From Hyposmocoma kahamanoa (taxonomy: Eukaryota; Arthropoda; Insecta; Lepidoptera; Cosmopterigidae), in contig NW_020653766.1 in NCBI RefSeq assembly GCF_003589595.1, positions 899,285 through 963,284 of the forward strand: a stretch of 64,000 bases of DNA, in the 5' to 3' direction. How positions within the stretch are numbered: the stretch's first letter is position 1; each line of letters starts with the position of its first letter. The notes beneath the pieces were generated by a model that was given only the letters and a program-made list of their open reading frames with translations, was not told where the DNA came from and made no database searches. The position numbers and the translations under genes were made by a program. Below are positions 1-11,500 of this stretch, one piece after another.

Positions 1-199
1 AATTATTAAAAGTTTTGGAACAAAACTAGTTTTTTATGATGTTAGTTATTATTAAAATTTCTAATAAGGTATATTAAAAATTTAAAAAATTAACCTGTAT
101 ATAAGTTTGACGAATTTATAAATACAGTCCCCAATTAAACGACAATTTAATATTTGGCAACATAAGCATGAAACACTCTGTATATTAAGATATCTTATA
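1..199. other. AT-rich leader, nothing recognised
   Basis: This is AT-rich sequence without a convincing reading frame or repeat that I recognise. A dispersed repeat (family A) begins at about 200. Confidence 0.4.
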
Positions 200-418
200 C
201 ACCTTACCTATTTCTGCCGTCAAGCAGTAATGTGAACATTACTGCGTTCCGATTTTGAAGGGTAAGGGTGCTGGTGAATGTCGGGCGCAGTGGGATTGCC
301 CCTCAGATATTTTGTGATTTATAGCTCTGAGTGACACTGCAACTTTTAGGAACAGGCGTGACGCTTAACACCAGGCACACGACTTGTTCGTCTCGTCACT
401 TAGTATTATAAAAAAAAT
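200..418 (+). repeat. Dispersed repeat family A, copy 1
   Basis: Family A is the most frequent repeat here. Its fuller copies read, in order: a block around 'gttcgtccaggga', a block 'cctatttctgccgccaagc', an internal stem 'gcagtaatgt...cattactgc', 'gaagggtaagggtgctggtg', 'gggcgcagtggcagtgcc', 'gcgatttaaagctctgagtg', 'ggacaggcgtgtcgcttacc', 'acgacttgttcgtcccgtca' and an end 'tattataaaaaaa'. The A-rich end suggests a retroposed (SINE-like) element, but I see no A or B box, so the class is open. This copy lacks the 5' block and part of the middle. Confidence 0.7.
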
Positions 419-584
419 CCAAGAGATGGAAGCCAGCTCGGCAGTTCACTAGGCGGTACTATGGTAGGTACAATGGTTATTGTCCTGAAGATATAGCATC
501 ATGAACCAGTAACAGATTTAGAGTGAAAACCGTCTCTTTTACAAAAGGTACGAGAGAGATATATTATGGATGACAGAGGAAGAG

Positions 585-1960
585 GTGAGGGTAAAGGCCA
601 ATTTCTCTTTTAGGCACATTGTCTAAACTGCTTGAAAGCCTGGTAAACGTGCGTCTGGCTGCGTTTTTTGAAAAACATGACCTCATATCAAAATCGCAGT
701 TGGGCTTCAGAAGAAACAGATCGACTGAGGACGCTACCACATGCCTTGTAGAGACCATTGTTGATCATCTTGATAGGGGTCGACGTTGTGCGGGGATCTT
801 TCTTGATTTAGCAAAGGCATTCGACACGATGTCCATTCCTATCCTGCTGAGAAAGCTCGAGATGATGGGAGTCAGAGGGGTGGCACTGAACTGGTTTCAA
901 AGTTACTTAACAGGAAGGAAACAATGTGTTAAAATTGACTCCATTGCCAGTAGCATAAAACCCGTGCATTTTGGTGTCCCCCAAGGAAGCATCTTGGGGC
1001 CATCATTATTTCTGGCATACATCAACGATGTGTAATCGATTTCCGTACCTAATTCCTCTGTCGTGTGCTACGGTGATGATACTGCCGAGATTTTCTCCGA
1101 CAAACTATGGCGGGAGTGTTTTCGCAATGTTGAACAAGGGGTGTCTCTTATTTCGAATTGGTTAGATCGCAATTTACTTACCTTGAATATTTCAAAAACT
1201 AAATTTTTGTGTTTTCACAAAACAAAAGCCTCTGCCCCTAGAGATGGGGATACACCGCCAATCAAAGTCCATACTTGTGACCATGACACGGATTACGGCA
1301 CTTCAGGAGCGCGGTGGGCCAATTGTGATTGCGAACAGATTCTCAGATCTACCGCCGTACGCTAATTGGGCGTGACCTTGGACGAGAGGTTGACCTTTGC
1401 AGCTCACATCGAAGTAACGTGAGCCAGGGTCCGCAAGCTAATACACACCATGAAGCTACTCAGAGAGGCTGCTGATCTGCGTTTGTTAACAGCAGTTTAC
1501 CTTGCTCTGTATCAATCCATTTTAAGCTATTGCATATTGGTGTGGGGAGGCTCCGCCTCCTGTTATATGATCAGTCTGGAGAGAGCCCAAAGAAGTGTAC
1601 TAAAGGTGATGTTGCGCAAGCCCTACCGTTACGACTTCTCTATTCAACGAAGCAAAGGTCTTAAAAGTGCAGAAACCACATATCTTGAAAGCTACTCTTA
1701 ACATGCACATGAGTGTTCTCAATTCCCCAGAATATCCTGCTTTGCTTAGAAATCGTGCATTTAAGGTGAAAACTAGATAAGTTGCAAAAATATTTGCGGC
1801 ACGTTTTGGGACCTTGGCATTTCCATACATGTACAATAAAATTGTAAAAACATGTAATATAAAACAGAGCTCTTTTTATAAGGCGAGGAGAATCATTACG
1901 TCACACTTCCAGTCATGGAGCTATGAATGCGCTGAAAGCTTCATAAGAGTAATTGAATAG
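585..1960 (+). pseudogene. Decayed jockey/CR1-like LINE, reverse transcriptase and C-terminal part
   Basis: The reading frames of a non-LTR retrotransposon ORF2 can be followed from about 585 to a stop at 1958-1960. The first frame (to 1035) has the reverse transcriptase blocks RPISLLGTLSK, QLGFRRNRST, FLDLAKAFDT (motif A with its aspartates) and FGVPQGSILGP. It then shifts frame to a YGDD box (motif C, normally FADD in this group) at about 1066, then to 'LGVTLDERLTF', to the thumb-like 'YCILVWGGSAS..LERAQRSVLKVML' (1450-1701), and finally to a C-terminal stretch ending 'FIRVIE'. At least three frameshifts and several stops make it non-functional. No endonuclease domain is present, so the copy is 5'-truncated as usual for LINEs. 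Confidence 0.85.
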
Positions 1961-2461
1961 GTGGGTTTTTAAATTGATTATTGACGGGAGTTGTTGAGCT
2001 GCGGTTGTGGTGCCTGACTTGCTGGGTGGCTATTAGTGTCAATATCAAATTGTGAATTCGTGTGTACTTGTATATGTGTGAAGCACCTTAGTAGGTATTA
2101 TTATTATTAGATATAAGTATTCAAATTTGTTTAATAATGAATATTGGTCTGTCCTACTTTATCTCAACATTTCATAATTCTTTTCTGTTTATTTTTCCCC
2201 TTGTTTATTTTAGATTAAACTATTGTAAGACATTTAAATTATTATTAATATTACAACAATCACAACGCAACGTGTGACGTAATATACCATTGTCAAAATT
2301 AATTTAATTAAATCGTAATAGGGTCGCCATAGGACAGGCTCTGCCTAGTGTGGGACCAACAGCAACCGTGCGTTGGTCCCACACCTCCTAGGCATGACAT
2401 CACGTTTGCAATGCATATATATGTTAAAATATGATGTCAATTTAGCATAAGCTTATTTGTT
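1961..2461 (+). other. LINE 3' flank and unassigned AT-rich DNA
   Basis: The stretch after the LINE stop includes an 'attattattattag' run near 2100 that could be the LINE 3' end. A small inverted repeat 'gtgtgggaccaac' / 'gttggtcccacac' lies at about 2349-2384, with a perfect 13-bp stem and a loop of roughly 10 nt. Nothing else is recognised. Confidence 0.35.
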
Positions 2462-2655
2462 ATAATTATTAATACAAAGATCGAACACTCAGAAAAAATT
2501 CCTTCGATCCGGCCGGATTCGAACCGACGTCTTCTAGCTTACCGTGCCAGACGCTATAGCAACTAAGCCACCGAACGAACTAGCGGACCTCACGAATTTT
2601 TCTATGTGCTTGCGTGGTATCTTTGTATTGAATTCAAATATTCAATTATTTTTTG
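2462..2655 (-). repeat. tRNA-related SINE (family E), copy 1
   Basis: On the minus strand this reads a tRNA-like head with a B-box type 'ggttcgaatccggccgg' and an A-box region near 2560-2580, followed by a tail containing 'attaataattataacaaact'. It matches the copy at 4795-5185 closely over the whole stretch. The A box is degenerate here (ttgctatag instead of ttggtatag). It is a dead tRNA-derived element, not a tRNA gene. Confidence 0.75.
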
Positions 2656-3537
2656 TGAAATTATCCACTAGTTCGTTATAATTATTAAGGCGATGAGGTG
2701 TCCAAAATCGCTTAAATATGGTGTTTTTGTGTGTTTTTAGGCGACAACATAGCACGTGGAACTTAGAAAATAGTACATCCTGTAACACGTATCTTAAAGT
2801 GTAGCTTGAAAATCCTAGAATATTGCTTATTGTCATAGGTAATACAAAAACTGGACTACAGTGAGACTCTGGTGGTTATTTTTTGACGTATTTTTCTCGG
2901 GCAAACCAAACTTGCTTACTACCAAATTTGGTGTGGTTATTTAAATGGTACTTATCTTGATCCTGACACTTTATTTGTTTTAAATAAAAGACAAATAACA
3001 AATTTAGGAGTAAAAAGTAACTTTCGCTTACTAAAGTACGAGCTAAATATTTGCTTGCAAATTATGGACAGGCACTTAACAGTGTGAAAAAATATCATAC
3101 ACAAAAAAATACGTAAATAAGTAAATATAATGCACCAATTCGTTGAAATCAAAACAAAATATTTAAGAAAAAGTCAAATTTAGCCATTAGGTGAGAACAA
3201 AAAAATAATTTTTGGTAGGATTAGAACCTAAAACACAGAGTATTCAAAACAAAAATGAAATTATTGTTTGCGTCCTTGATTATTTAGTAAAATTGCAACG
3301 TTGAAAACTTCTGCTGCGTAGCTTGCGTTCGTGGGATACGTTGCCAGACCTCTGTTTTGACATGGTTTTGACAAATTAATTTATATTGTATTGTAATCGG
3401 CTGTCTACCGTCGAGCACGATACTTACGAGATATGTAGTTGGACATAGTTATGCAACTATAATCAACTCACAAAATGTCACTTTCGGCATAATTAGATTT
3501 TTGTAAAAACAGTGTGAAGAAATAAATAGGTAAGTTA
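2656..3537. other. Unassigned AT-rich DNA
   Basis: Short open frames occur on the minus strand (2642-2836 and 2952-3152), but their compositions are of the chance kind, with many F, I, N and K. I see no splice-framed exon and no repeat shared with the rest of the window. Confidence 0.35.
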
Positions 3538-3545
3538 TTTGAGAC

Positions 3546-4167
3546 TAGAGATGCGCCGAGTACTCGGTGTACTCGGCCGAATAACTCGGTTCATGAGAAG
3601 AGTACTCGGTTAAAATAAAGCATCACAGCTATAGACATAATAAAGTAAAATCATCAATATATTGAAAATATTCAAAAGAGATTTATTACTAGAAATTGTA
3701 GACAATTGTAACAATTTCTAGCAATTTAGTAATTTAAAAAGAAAGTTTACATAATTAATATTTAAAATTTAACAAAGGCAAGTTATGATGTAGGAATATT
3801 TACAAGGCTTTCTGCGCGTTCAGGTAAGTCTGTTCCTTTTTTCTTCATACACATTACCCGCTTCGGCTAATAACCTCTCGCTATACACAATGCTTACAGG
3901 TGCACGTAAAAACAGTCGTGCTAACTGTGCCAGTTCTGGATATTTTGTTTTATGCTCTGCCCACCATAGGAAAGGACTCTGCTCTCGCGACAATAAACTT
4001 TCATGGACATATCGGCCTAATTCTAGAGCAACGGGGGCTTTTAGGATCATCACGTTCCGGTTGTAATGAACCGAGTAACTCGGCCGAGTACTCGGCTCGG
4101 CAAGTGTTAAACCGGGTAATATTCGGTACTCGGTTACTCGGTAAAACTTGTACTCGGCGCATCTCTA
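3546..4167 (-). mobile_element. Non-autonomous hAT transposon, 622 bp, with 8-bp target site duplication
   Basis: The element is bounded by the 8-bp direct repeat TTTGAGAC at 3538-3545 and 4168-4175. It has an 18-bp perfect terminal inverted repeat TAGAGATGCGCCGAGTAC (3546-3563; complement at 4150-4167). An 8-bp duplication is the signature of the hAT superfamily. Both ends are crowded with the hexamer ACTCGG (nine forward, three reversed), which look like subterminal transposase-binding sites. The only coding remnant is a C-terminal piece of transposase on the minus strand (3820-4053), so this is an internal-deletion derivative that had to be mobilised in trans. Confidence 0.93.
3820..4053 (-). 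pseudogene. hAT transposase C-terminal (dimerisation) fragment
   Basis: The 77-residue frame contains 'FLWWAEHKTKYPELAQLARL' followed by 'LRAPVSIVYSERLLAEAGNV' and 'EEKRNRLT'. This is the pattern of the hAT C-terminal dimerisation region (Dimer_Tnp_hAT): a W.....YP.L...A...L core, then a P.S...SER.FS.AG..... NRL block. The usual F-S of 'ERLFSTAG' is replaced by L-A here. The N-terminal zinc finger and the catalytic D-D-E part are missing. The fragment ends about 115 bp from the right terminus, as expected for the end of the transposase gene, in an element whose coding strand is minus. Confidence 0.85.
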
Positions 4168-4175
4168 TTTGAGAC

Positions 4176-4794
4176 AAACAATGTACTATAGTAGTGAGAA
4201 CGATATAGGGAAACTATTATATTATATAGCAATACATAGAAAACATTATGTATCTTTTTATTTACTTAACGAGAACCATGTTCTAGTTTTCGTAATGAAA
4301 ACGCCAAAGATTTACAGTACTTCAGTACATGTGATATGGATCCGTTTATATTTAAGAAAAGACATTACATGAAGTTAAGCAGCAAGGTTCTGTTTAGCTA
4401 TTAAAAAGTTACTTATTTAGGGTTGGTACCTTGAAGGACTTTTATTTTCTCCGTTTTGGCTTGGTATGTAGCCAGAATCTTTTGTGAGCGGGAAAAGGAC
4501 ACGTCTGGTGTTCTACCTAAATACATAACTCAATTTCACTCGAGGTGTGGGTTGTTTCTTGTTTGCATAACATGTCCAGTTCTTATATGCTTTGATATTT
4601 TTTGGTTTGATGGCATGCGTGTATTTTAAGTACAACGCCATCTATTAGCGGCAATTAATATTATGTTAAATCAAGCGGAAGGTCCAACTACCACACTCTT
4701 ACCGCATTGGGGCGTATGGCGCCACCTTATTGAAGAAATTATAGTAGGCGCGTCATCGCTCAAGGTCATCGACGCTTGTCAGCGTCTTAATACA
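4176..4794. other. Unassigned DNA
   Basis: Mostly AT-rich with no credible coding frame. The part around 4620-4780, 'gcgccaccttattgaag...', is of mixed composition and matches nothing else that I noticed in the window. Confidence 0.3.
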
Positions 4795-5185
4795 AAGATC
4801 GAACACTCAGAAAAAATTCAATAAAAATTTAAAATACAGTGAATAGCGACATCTCTCGCCGGGGCTGATAACTGTAAAGATATCTAACTGGGTGATAAAA
4901 CTTTCATAGATTTCTCATAGATGACGCTACGACTAAAAAGTCGTTGAAAAAACCAAATACAGAGATACGACGCAAGCACATATAAAAATTCGTGAGGTCC
5001 GCTGGTTCGTTCCGTGGCTTAGTTGGTATAGTGTCTGGTATGGTAAGCTAGAAGACGTCGGTTCGAATCCGGCCGGATCGAAGGGATTTTTTCTGAGTGT
5101 TCGTTCTTTGTATTAATAATTATAACAAACTAGTGGATAATGTCACAAAAAATAATTGAATATCAATTCAATAAAAATTTAAAAT
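4795..5185 (+). repeat. tRNA-related SINE (family E), most complete copy
   Basis: This copy carries an intact internal RNA polymerase III promoter. The A box TGGCTTAGTTGG is at 5015-5026 and the B box GGTTCGAATCC at 5060-5070, about 33 bp apart. The tRNA-like part is followed by 'ggatcgaagggattttttct', a short tail and 'aattgaatatcaattcaata'. About 150 bp upstream of the tRNA-like head also recur in copies near 14.9-15.2 kb and 56.6 kb, so the full family unit is about 350-390 bp. The anticodon arm does not fold cleanly, which speaks against a functional tRNA. Confidence 0.8.
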
Positions 5186-5261
5186 AAGCGTATTTGTTAT
5201 ACTATTATTATTAAGTTTATTTTTTGAAAATTTTGTCATATTGCTCTTTGTACTTGTGATG

Positions 5262-5272
5262 TCAAATAAATA

Positions 5273-5301
<29 letters not shown>
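5262..5301 (+). repeat. ATT microsatellite
   Basis: The run 'attattattattattattat' is a simple repeat of about 30 bp. Confidence 0.85.
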
Positions 5302-5303
<2 letters not shown>

Positions 5304-5392
5304 TTCCGAAGAAATTACACTCCAAGCTGTTCTAATCATCCAAGTCTTTACAAACCAATTAAAATCATGAGGATTCCATTGTTAAATCTTAC

Positions 5393-5507
5393 CATCGACG
5401 CTCCAGTCCATGTTATCGATTTCGGCGATCATCTCCTGCAACACGTCTTCCATGATACGAACCAGCTCGAGCTTCTTGTCGCCTTCGGAGAACTTCTCGT
5501 TTATTGT
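5393..5507 (-). CDS. Dstyk: Dstyk exon 9 (last exon in the window)
   Basis: 38 codons plus one base, acceptor 'ttgtccatag' and donor G|gtaaga. The peptide begins TINEKFSEGDKKLELVRIM and is a charged helix, as in the family, where the same position carries a predicted coiled coil. Confidence 0.85.
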
Positions 5508-8500
5508 CTATGGACAAAATCATTGTCTTCTTAATGTCTAAGTTTTACAACTTAGTTACACCGATACCGTTCGTGCTTCAGTTGACTAGAAGTCTGGAGT
5601 ACTCCAACCTTATGTCATTGATATATATATTTTTTTAATTATATATAGTTTCTCATCCCGAGATTTCGTAGTAAGATTTAGTTGCAGTAGAGCTCCGTGT
5701 GAAAGAATTCGTCCAGGGAAGTAAATTACCTATTTCTGCCGCCAAACAGTAATGTTGACTATTACGTCCCGGTTTTGAAGGGTAAGGGCGCAGGTGAAGT
5801 TACAGGCACATGGGACTTGTCAAACTATGTCTCAGGGTAACAGGCGCAGTGGCAGTGCCCATAAGATCTTTGTGTTTTAATGCTCTGAATGACACTGCAA
5901 CTGCTATGGACAGGCGTGTCGCTTACTAGCAAGCGCACGACTTATTTTTTCGGTTCCATGGATTTGAAACATCGCAGCGACGTCTCTTAGAAATTGTTAA
6001 AATTAATTTGTTTGTCTGTTTTATCTACTGAGAGACTGCAGTGCCTCTTTTGGATGTCGAGTTAAGGCTTCGTGTCCCTCTTTCCCAGGTGTTCCTCTTA
6101 CCCTAATAGACCCTATCACCCGTTAGCACGAACCGCTTTGCTTTATCCTTCCTATTGTGCCAAGGAATGGATACACTATGCCCACCGAAAATTAGAATTT
6201 AGGGTTATCAGAATAAATAGGGTTAAAGTGTCAAGAATAAAAAGGCCATAAGAGTCCGATGCTAGAGAACGAAGCGACGGTTTGCCAGGAGTATAGCAAT
6301 CGGAGGTTCATGGTCTCAGCTACCTCAGTGGCAAACAGGAGCGATAATATGTATGTATAGTAAACCTCGTAAAGCTGCTGCTCCTGCCTGGCAACGTACT
6401 GGATCTTCTTGGGCACGACCTGCAGCTCGCGCGCCATGTCGAAGGACGCCAGGATGAACTGCTGCAGCAGCTTCACGTGGATCTGGAGCGACAAGTGTGT
6501 GATAGTACTCGTAGGCACGGATTAAGTTATACAAACGTACATACATAACAGGCAGCACTTTTTCTCGCCAAATGATGTGTTAGCACCCGCTAGTTAAGTT
6601 GTTGATTTTTAAACGTTCAAACCTCAAAATTGTCTTTGTTAGAATATAGTTACGGATTTGACTCGACTTCGATGGATTATAAAAAAAAATAGCAACACTG
6701 ACGCGGCAATGGAATGGGGAGGACGGGCTTTTGCATCCATTGAATCCTGTCCCATAGTGAAACTGTTGTTTTCTTTTCAAGGTACATATCAAGCTATCTA
6801 ATGAAACAATGGACCAATAACCCAAGAAGACTGCTAACCTTCATACTACAGATAGTAGCTCTGAAAAAGGTTAAAATTCCGTCTTATATCTAGGTGACGC
6901 TGTTCTCTTCCAGTAGTTTATATTATATAAAAGGCCGTCAGTTAATTCTCCTTTAAATATGAAATATAAGGAGTCAGTTTTTTCTTGTAATATTATTCAA
7001 ATACTGACCATAAGCTAAAATAATTTTCTGAACTTTGACAAATATACATGTCAATAGATGGCATTGTATGTAACAAATTAATTTATAAATTAACGCTTAC
7101 CAGTAAGGGTAGATAGCGCTAACCCTAACTTTAAAAGGATAGCCAGCACTATCCATAATAATCTATACAAGACGCGCCATCTAGTTCATTAGTTTGTTGC
7201 CTTGATAAATTGCAGCTTGTCAATGTAAAACAAATTAGTTACAAAAATAGCTATTTGGTACTCGTGGCGATATCTGCTGTACCAACAGGTACTAAATACC
7301 CGACTACGCTTTCTTGTACCGCGATTAGCAGTGGCATTGGTCAATGGTGTAAGGTAGAAATTACAACAATAAAACGCACTCTAACTATAGTTGTGGCACT
7401 GCACTAATAAAATAAAACACACCTCACTCAGCCTTGTACAGTACTCCAGCAAGTAAGTCTGGCAGCAATCTGCTGCGAACCTGACGACTGCGCTCAGCAG
7501 CTCCCCCCTCGCCCCCTGCCGCCGCCCCTCGGCCTCCCCGCTGCTACCACTCGAGCGGAGGATTTCCGCGTCGTCCACTATCGTGTATTGGCTTTTCACG
7601 TAGTGCTTCGGGGGTGGGCTACCTGTGAAAAAGCAATCAATAGATCTACTTGAGCTAGGTATCATAAAGAAAGTTAAGAACAGCAAAGACTAGAAATGTA
7701 TCAGAATTAACGCCGCTGAATTACGCTTGATCACAACATAAGATTATGATGGAACCACACCAGACGGAACCACTGTGCCATATACTTACAATGTGCTTTA
7801 ACTTAATTGGCAAAATGTGTCACAATTATAGATAAAGTTAACAATAAACGATAATATTGATAAAAATTAAATTAATAATTATGAAACAAAATAATAGTAC
7901 ATTATGTATTAATGACGGCAAATAAGAAATTAATAACGAGACCCTGTGAGAATACCGTCTGTGATACATACAATATTAGAATAATAACGCATAGAAATCT
8001 AGTCCGCACACGCTAAGTGGGGCAAATTGAAGCGCTCCCAAAGGGCCTACACGAGCGGGCGGGCCTTCAGTGCTCAAGGTCAACTTGCACCGCGAACAGC
8101 TCCAGAATTTTAGCTAAAAATGACGAAATGTGCGGTAAATGTAAAAATACGTCAGACAAACATAAAATAGATACTAACATCACATTCCACAAGGAAGTAA
8201 CGCGCTTCAACTTGTATTTTTATATAAATATTCACTAAAACCGAAAATTAACCTACTACTAAAACTAGCCTACATGAATTTGATTTTTGCCTCACTTGTG
8301 ACAGTTCATTTGATATGAAACTATCATTCTATGCATTATTCTAAGCATACAATGTTTTTCATTACATTTGCGAGGAAATAAATGCAATGTTTATTTCTTG
8401 TATGAATAAATATGGTTCACAACACAACAATTATGTTTTTTGCAAATGGTGAACGCGGGCAGCGGGGGTGGATCCTTGTACAAATCAAAATCAATCAGAA

Positions 8501-11500
8501 AGTCATTTAGTCGTATTCGCGTGATGTTATGTATACCTAGTCTATCCCAATCTATTATACCACAAAAGTAAACAAACAGATCATTGACCCGACCATAGAT
8601 AGTTTAGTGATGACCAACTGTACCGCCAACTACAAATCTATTAATTGAATGAATCGATATGTTTCATTGAATCTGTTGGAACAACTGGGTTTTATATAAT
8701 AAAATGGGTTTTGCAATTTTGTTGTTGATTACTATAAAAAATATGTTATTCAATACTGAGTGATGATATTACATGAGATTAGATTTTTTTTCTTACATAA
8801 CCTATAAAAGTAAATTAAAAATTTCAGAAATCTAATTTTAAATCCTCCTTTTAATCCTTACCCTTAGGTATTCGTTCGATTGCGATTAAATTTTCGATTT
8901 ACGAATCGACTACAAGAACTTTAATTGAATGAACCAACTGAGTTATACCCGTACAGCCCTATGCAACCATAGAGTATTCACCAATCTATATTTGAGAAAT
9001 AACCTCACTTTTAAATTAACATTTTTCACATAAAATTTTAATATGTTATTCAAATGAATATTGCTAGAAAATGTGATGGGATATCAAGTCGAAATCTTCA
9101 AAATATATGTGACCGTGTTACTTATTCCATTTATTGAGTGATTGCTTCATAATTTTAACCAAACCACTTTATTTACTTGGCATAATGCATTAGGACAAAC
9201 TTTAGTGTACATTAATTTATTTATATGTTGAGATGAATACACGATTATACAATTATTACTTTCTTTTTGATAAGTTTGTTTTCTCGAAATGCATTTAGCT
9301 TCAGCGCAAAACCATCAATAATTAAAATACTTACACATTAACTCCCACTGGTCGAGCAGCTCATTCATGAAAGCAGTTTGATCCTCGCGCAGCCGTCTGA
9401 TGTCCGCTTTTGGCTCGCCGTCAAGAGATAGTGTCTCCGATCTAAGGAAAAAAATACTGATTTAACAATGGTGTGTAAACGAATTGAGCAATATTTCTAT
9501 ACTCCAATTAGAATAGGTGCATAATCATGGAAGAGCGATTGATAAATAAAAAGTAAATTATTGCAGAGGCCGGGAAGTAAGGGATTGCTGGACGAGTATG
9601 AGTTACAAGGCCGAGCTGTTGCTCGAGACCTTGTGCAATCTCCGTTCCCGCCGAAGCATATATAGTGCTTTTCACAAATAATGTGAGGAAATTATAAAAG
9701 ACTAAAGAGAGAAAGATGTATAAAAGAAAAAGTAAAAATTTTAATTATTGTTAAAAGTAATATTTGACAATTGGCTAAAATTGCCTCTTGTGCCAATACA
9801 ATCCATTAAGTACTGTACTTTTATTATCGTTCTTCTGATTAGAACTCATCTTCGCGACGAAAATACAAAAGAGACGAAAAAATAAAAAGTAAGCAGCACT
9901 TTTAATTCTCGCAATTACGAACACTGGACAGATGGTTATATAAGTTTTACTTTGTCAGTTTACATAGATCATTGTTAGCAGGTAGATTTAAAAGTTTAGA
10001 GCAGCAGACAGTAATGGATTTTCATACTTACATTGCAGGCCTTGGCCGGCAAGAAATCGCACGGTCCGTAAATGACAAACTTTCCGAGTCCGTTTTTTGA
10101 AAGTATATAATGCAAATACTTCCGAGCATGTTTGAGAAAATTATTATTTACCAGTGTCTTGAAGAGTATTGTTCTGCTCTGCCGTCCACACCAAGTAACA
10201 TATTATATTCAAGATTTTTTGTTGCATTTTATAATGTTCACACAGTTAATAGGTAAACTTGAAACTTGAAATTAAAAAAAAAACAAAATTTTGCAAATTG
10301 CCAATTCATTTCCAGTTGTTACAGTAATTAGTTCGAAAGAACAAAAGACGGATAGGGATAACATGTCACGCGACGAATTCTTAGGGAGCGGCCGCGCTCG
10401 GCTGTTCACTTTCGAAATAACGCATACAAAAAGCCCATTTTGTCGTAATGTGCTCGATTATAAAGCATTGACTAACAACTTTACTACTTATTTTCATATA
10501 CCAACCCTGCCAACGGTCTTGGGATCACGTCAGACTCAAACGACACCAGTGTCACCCAATCCGCGTCCTCGCCCAGTTTGAATTGTCAAACTAACGTGAC
10601 ATTTATAAACAAAAAAGCCACTGCACCTTAACCCTCCATCTTTCAGCAACCCCTGATCGGACTCCGGCAGCTCCGCAGTCCTGAGCACAGTGTCCTCGGT
10701 AGACTCCGTGGCTTCGATATTGCTATCTCCTCTGTTCTCTTCTACGTGATTTGAAGCTGTGCTGTCCGAGAAGAGAACGAAGAGAACTTGCGAATGCGGG
10801 TCGATCTCTTTTATTTGGTGAAGGTCCAGGCAGTTCTGTGCGATAGTAAACATTTTATTAACATTTTATTTAATTAATTAGTTCATAACTGTAGCTGAAA
10901 TCATTATGTTTGATAAGTTCAGAACATCTATGATCACGTAAGATAAACCACTCTTATTTAATTGGCTTATAAAAGCAGCCGGTTATAAAAAGCTTTATGT
11001 CCATGCAGTTAGAGCGAAAAAGACGTTGCGCGATTCACACACACACAATGTTTATTAACCGACTTTAAAAAAAGGAGAAGGTTCTCAATTGGACTTTTTT
11101 TGTATATGTGACGCGATTACTTACGAACCGATTTTGATGATTATTTTTTTATTGGAAAGAGTATACCTCAGTATTGGTCCCTTTTAATGAAAATATTCCA
11201 CCTCTAAGGGTGGCAACCTAGGGGATGAATCCGGTTTCGCGCATTTTACGGTAACCGATTTCAATAAAACCTGGCAAATAGACGACTTACTTCTGAGGTC
11301 TACGCTAGACTTCTCAGGTAGGCTTTTTTTTAATAAAAAACTTACTCATTCCAATCATACTGTACTTGCGGTGCAATGTTTAATGTTCAGTTATGAGTAA
11401 AGACTCAGATTATATTTAAGTAGTGCACGTAACATAAATTTAAATTTCACCATAAGCGAAACGTATTGCAACGGAACATCCAAAAATGTACGTAACTAAT

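Noticed and set aside
5015..5070. tRNA gene at the SINE with perfect A and B boxes (and at 2500, 14930, 18990, 55770)
   Set aside because: The sequence recurs many times with a common non-tRNA body and tail, and the anticodon and acceptor arms do not pair. These are SINE heads.
8017..8238. 73-codon open frame
   Set aside because: It lies wholly inside the T2 MITE, and the sister copy does not keep the frame.
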